A stretch of DNA of 5,891 nucleotides. Source: Chlamydiae bacterium RIFCSPHIGHO2_12_FULL_49_9. GTDB taxonomy: Bacteria; Chlamydiota; Chlamydiia; Chlamydiales; SM23-39. The notes under the pieces are model-generated. The model had not been told where the DNA came from. It was given only the letters and a program-made list of their open reading frames with translations, and ran no database searches. Position 1 is the stretch's first letter; the number at the start of each line of letters is the position of its first letter. The stretch covers positions 17,826-23,716 of the forward strand of contig MGLY01000080.1 of NCBI GenBank assembly GCA_001794935.1. The letters run 5' to 3'. Both the position numbers and the translations under genes were made by a program. Positions 5,452 through 5,891 of the stretch are shown here, piece after piece.

Positions 5452-5891
5452 ATGTCATCTCTTCCCCCTTTCAGTCTTGAGCTCAATGCGAAAGGGCTTA
5501 AGGACTTTCATTCTAAAGCCAGGCGCTATTTATGGGAGAGTATTATTTCAAAAAAACGGCTTCTCTCTGAAGAGCTCGATCTCATCAAAAGCATAACGGA
5601 AATTTCTCCGGAAGATCCCAATTTTCAAGAATTAATGAAGGCAAAACTCATGAATCAAAAGATCGTTTCACTTGCTCAAAAAATCATGAAACCAGGCGAA
5701 AAAGGCTCCAAGCCGTTTGAAAAAAGAGAGACGGTCATTCTCACAGCTTCCTCTTCAGCCATTCAAAAAGCCTCGGCTCCCATCTTGCCCGCAAGACCTC
5801 CAATCACCGATGAGGCAAGGCGATCCCTTCTCAATATGCACAGAGCTCGCCATCATTCACAAGTGATAGAACCTGAGCCCGATCAAAAAAT
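5452..5891 (+). CDS. Unrecognised charged protein, 3' end cut by the window edge
   Basis: I do not recognise this protein. The first 146 codons are visible and the frame is still open at the right edge. ATG at 5452 is supported by AAGGAGA at 5441-5447, the clearest Shine-Dalgarno site in the window, with five bases between GGAG and the start. Residues about 14-80 are rich in Lys, Glu and Leu and look alpha-helical (AKGLKDFHSKARRYLWES, then KKRLLSEELDLIKSI and LMKAKLMNQKIVSLAQKIM). A Ser/Ala/Pro-rich stretch follows (TASSSAIQKASAPILPARPP, about 99-118), resembling a flexible linker, then a His/Arg-rich patch (MHRARHHSQ). There is no signal peptide or membrane segment in this part. It is divergent from uvrD with its own promoter. 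In a chlamydial setting a lineage-specific cytosolic protein or a secreted effector would both be conceivable, but nothing in the visible sequence decides this. Confidence 0.75.
   Translation, partial: MSSLPPFSLELNAKGLKDFHSKARRYLWESIISKKRLLSEELDLIKSITEISPEDPNFQELMKAKLMNQKIVSLAQKIMKPGEKGSKPFEKRETVILTASSSAIQKASAPILPARPPITDEARRSLLNMHRARHHSQVIEPEPDQK

Noticed and set aside
1..5891. Insertion sequence, phage, CRISPR, toxin-antitoxin or defence island
   Set aside because: No transposase, integrase, repeat-spacer pattern or small paired toxin genes were seen. The UvrD-like helicase has the full housekeeping layout and Tudor-like tail, not that of a defence-associated helicase.

Overview
The window reads as a compact chromosomal segment, most likely from a member of the Chlamydiota outside the classical pathogens. 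The basis is from memory: the peroxiredoxin and the UvrD-type helicase resemble their chlamydial counterparts, and by eye the base composition is moderate, higher than I would expect for the classical pathogens. No rRNA or species marker is present, so the phylum call is moderate and the genus is unknown. Almost every base is in a gene, no gene-free stretch approaches 300 bases, and I see no mobile element, CRISPR array, phage gene or attachment site.

Five protein genes and one tRNA gene lie on the minus strand. In transcription order (right to left) they are: uvrD/pcrA helicase (5377-3278); a glycosyltransferase-like protein of unknown substrate (3216-2284); tRNA-Arg with anticodon ACG (2248-2175); a single-domain glyoxalase-II-like metallo-beta-lactamase-fold hydrolase (2164-1547); a typical 2-Cys peroxiredoxin (1530-952); and the first 295 codons of class II fumarase fumC, which runs off the left edge (886-1). 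Gaps are 61, 35, 10, 16 and 65 bases. The four genes from uvrD to the peroxiredoxin plus the tRNA could form one or two transcripts; fumC has its own candidate promoter.

On the plus strand one gene starts divergently from uvrD at 5452, with a strong Shine-Dalgarno site and a good sigma70-type promoter in the 74-base shared gap. It encodes an unrecognised charged, probably mostly helical protein cut by the right edge.

Functionally this is mostly housekeeping: DNA repair and unwinding, translation, peroxide and possibly thioester or aldehyde detoxification, and the TCA cycle. The MBL hydrolase and peroxiredoxin are the one pair whose spacing and chemistry suggest a joint stress-defence role. 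The points worth a second look are the tRNA gene lodged 10 bases before an SD-less start codon, a terminator-like hairpin abutting the glycosyltransferase start, and the two proteins I could not assign. I found no clear sign of a new multi-gene system.
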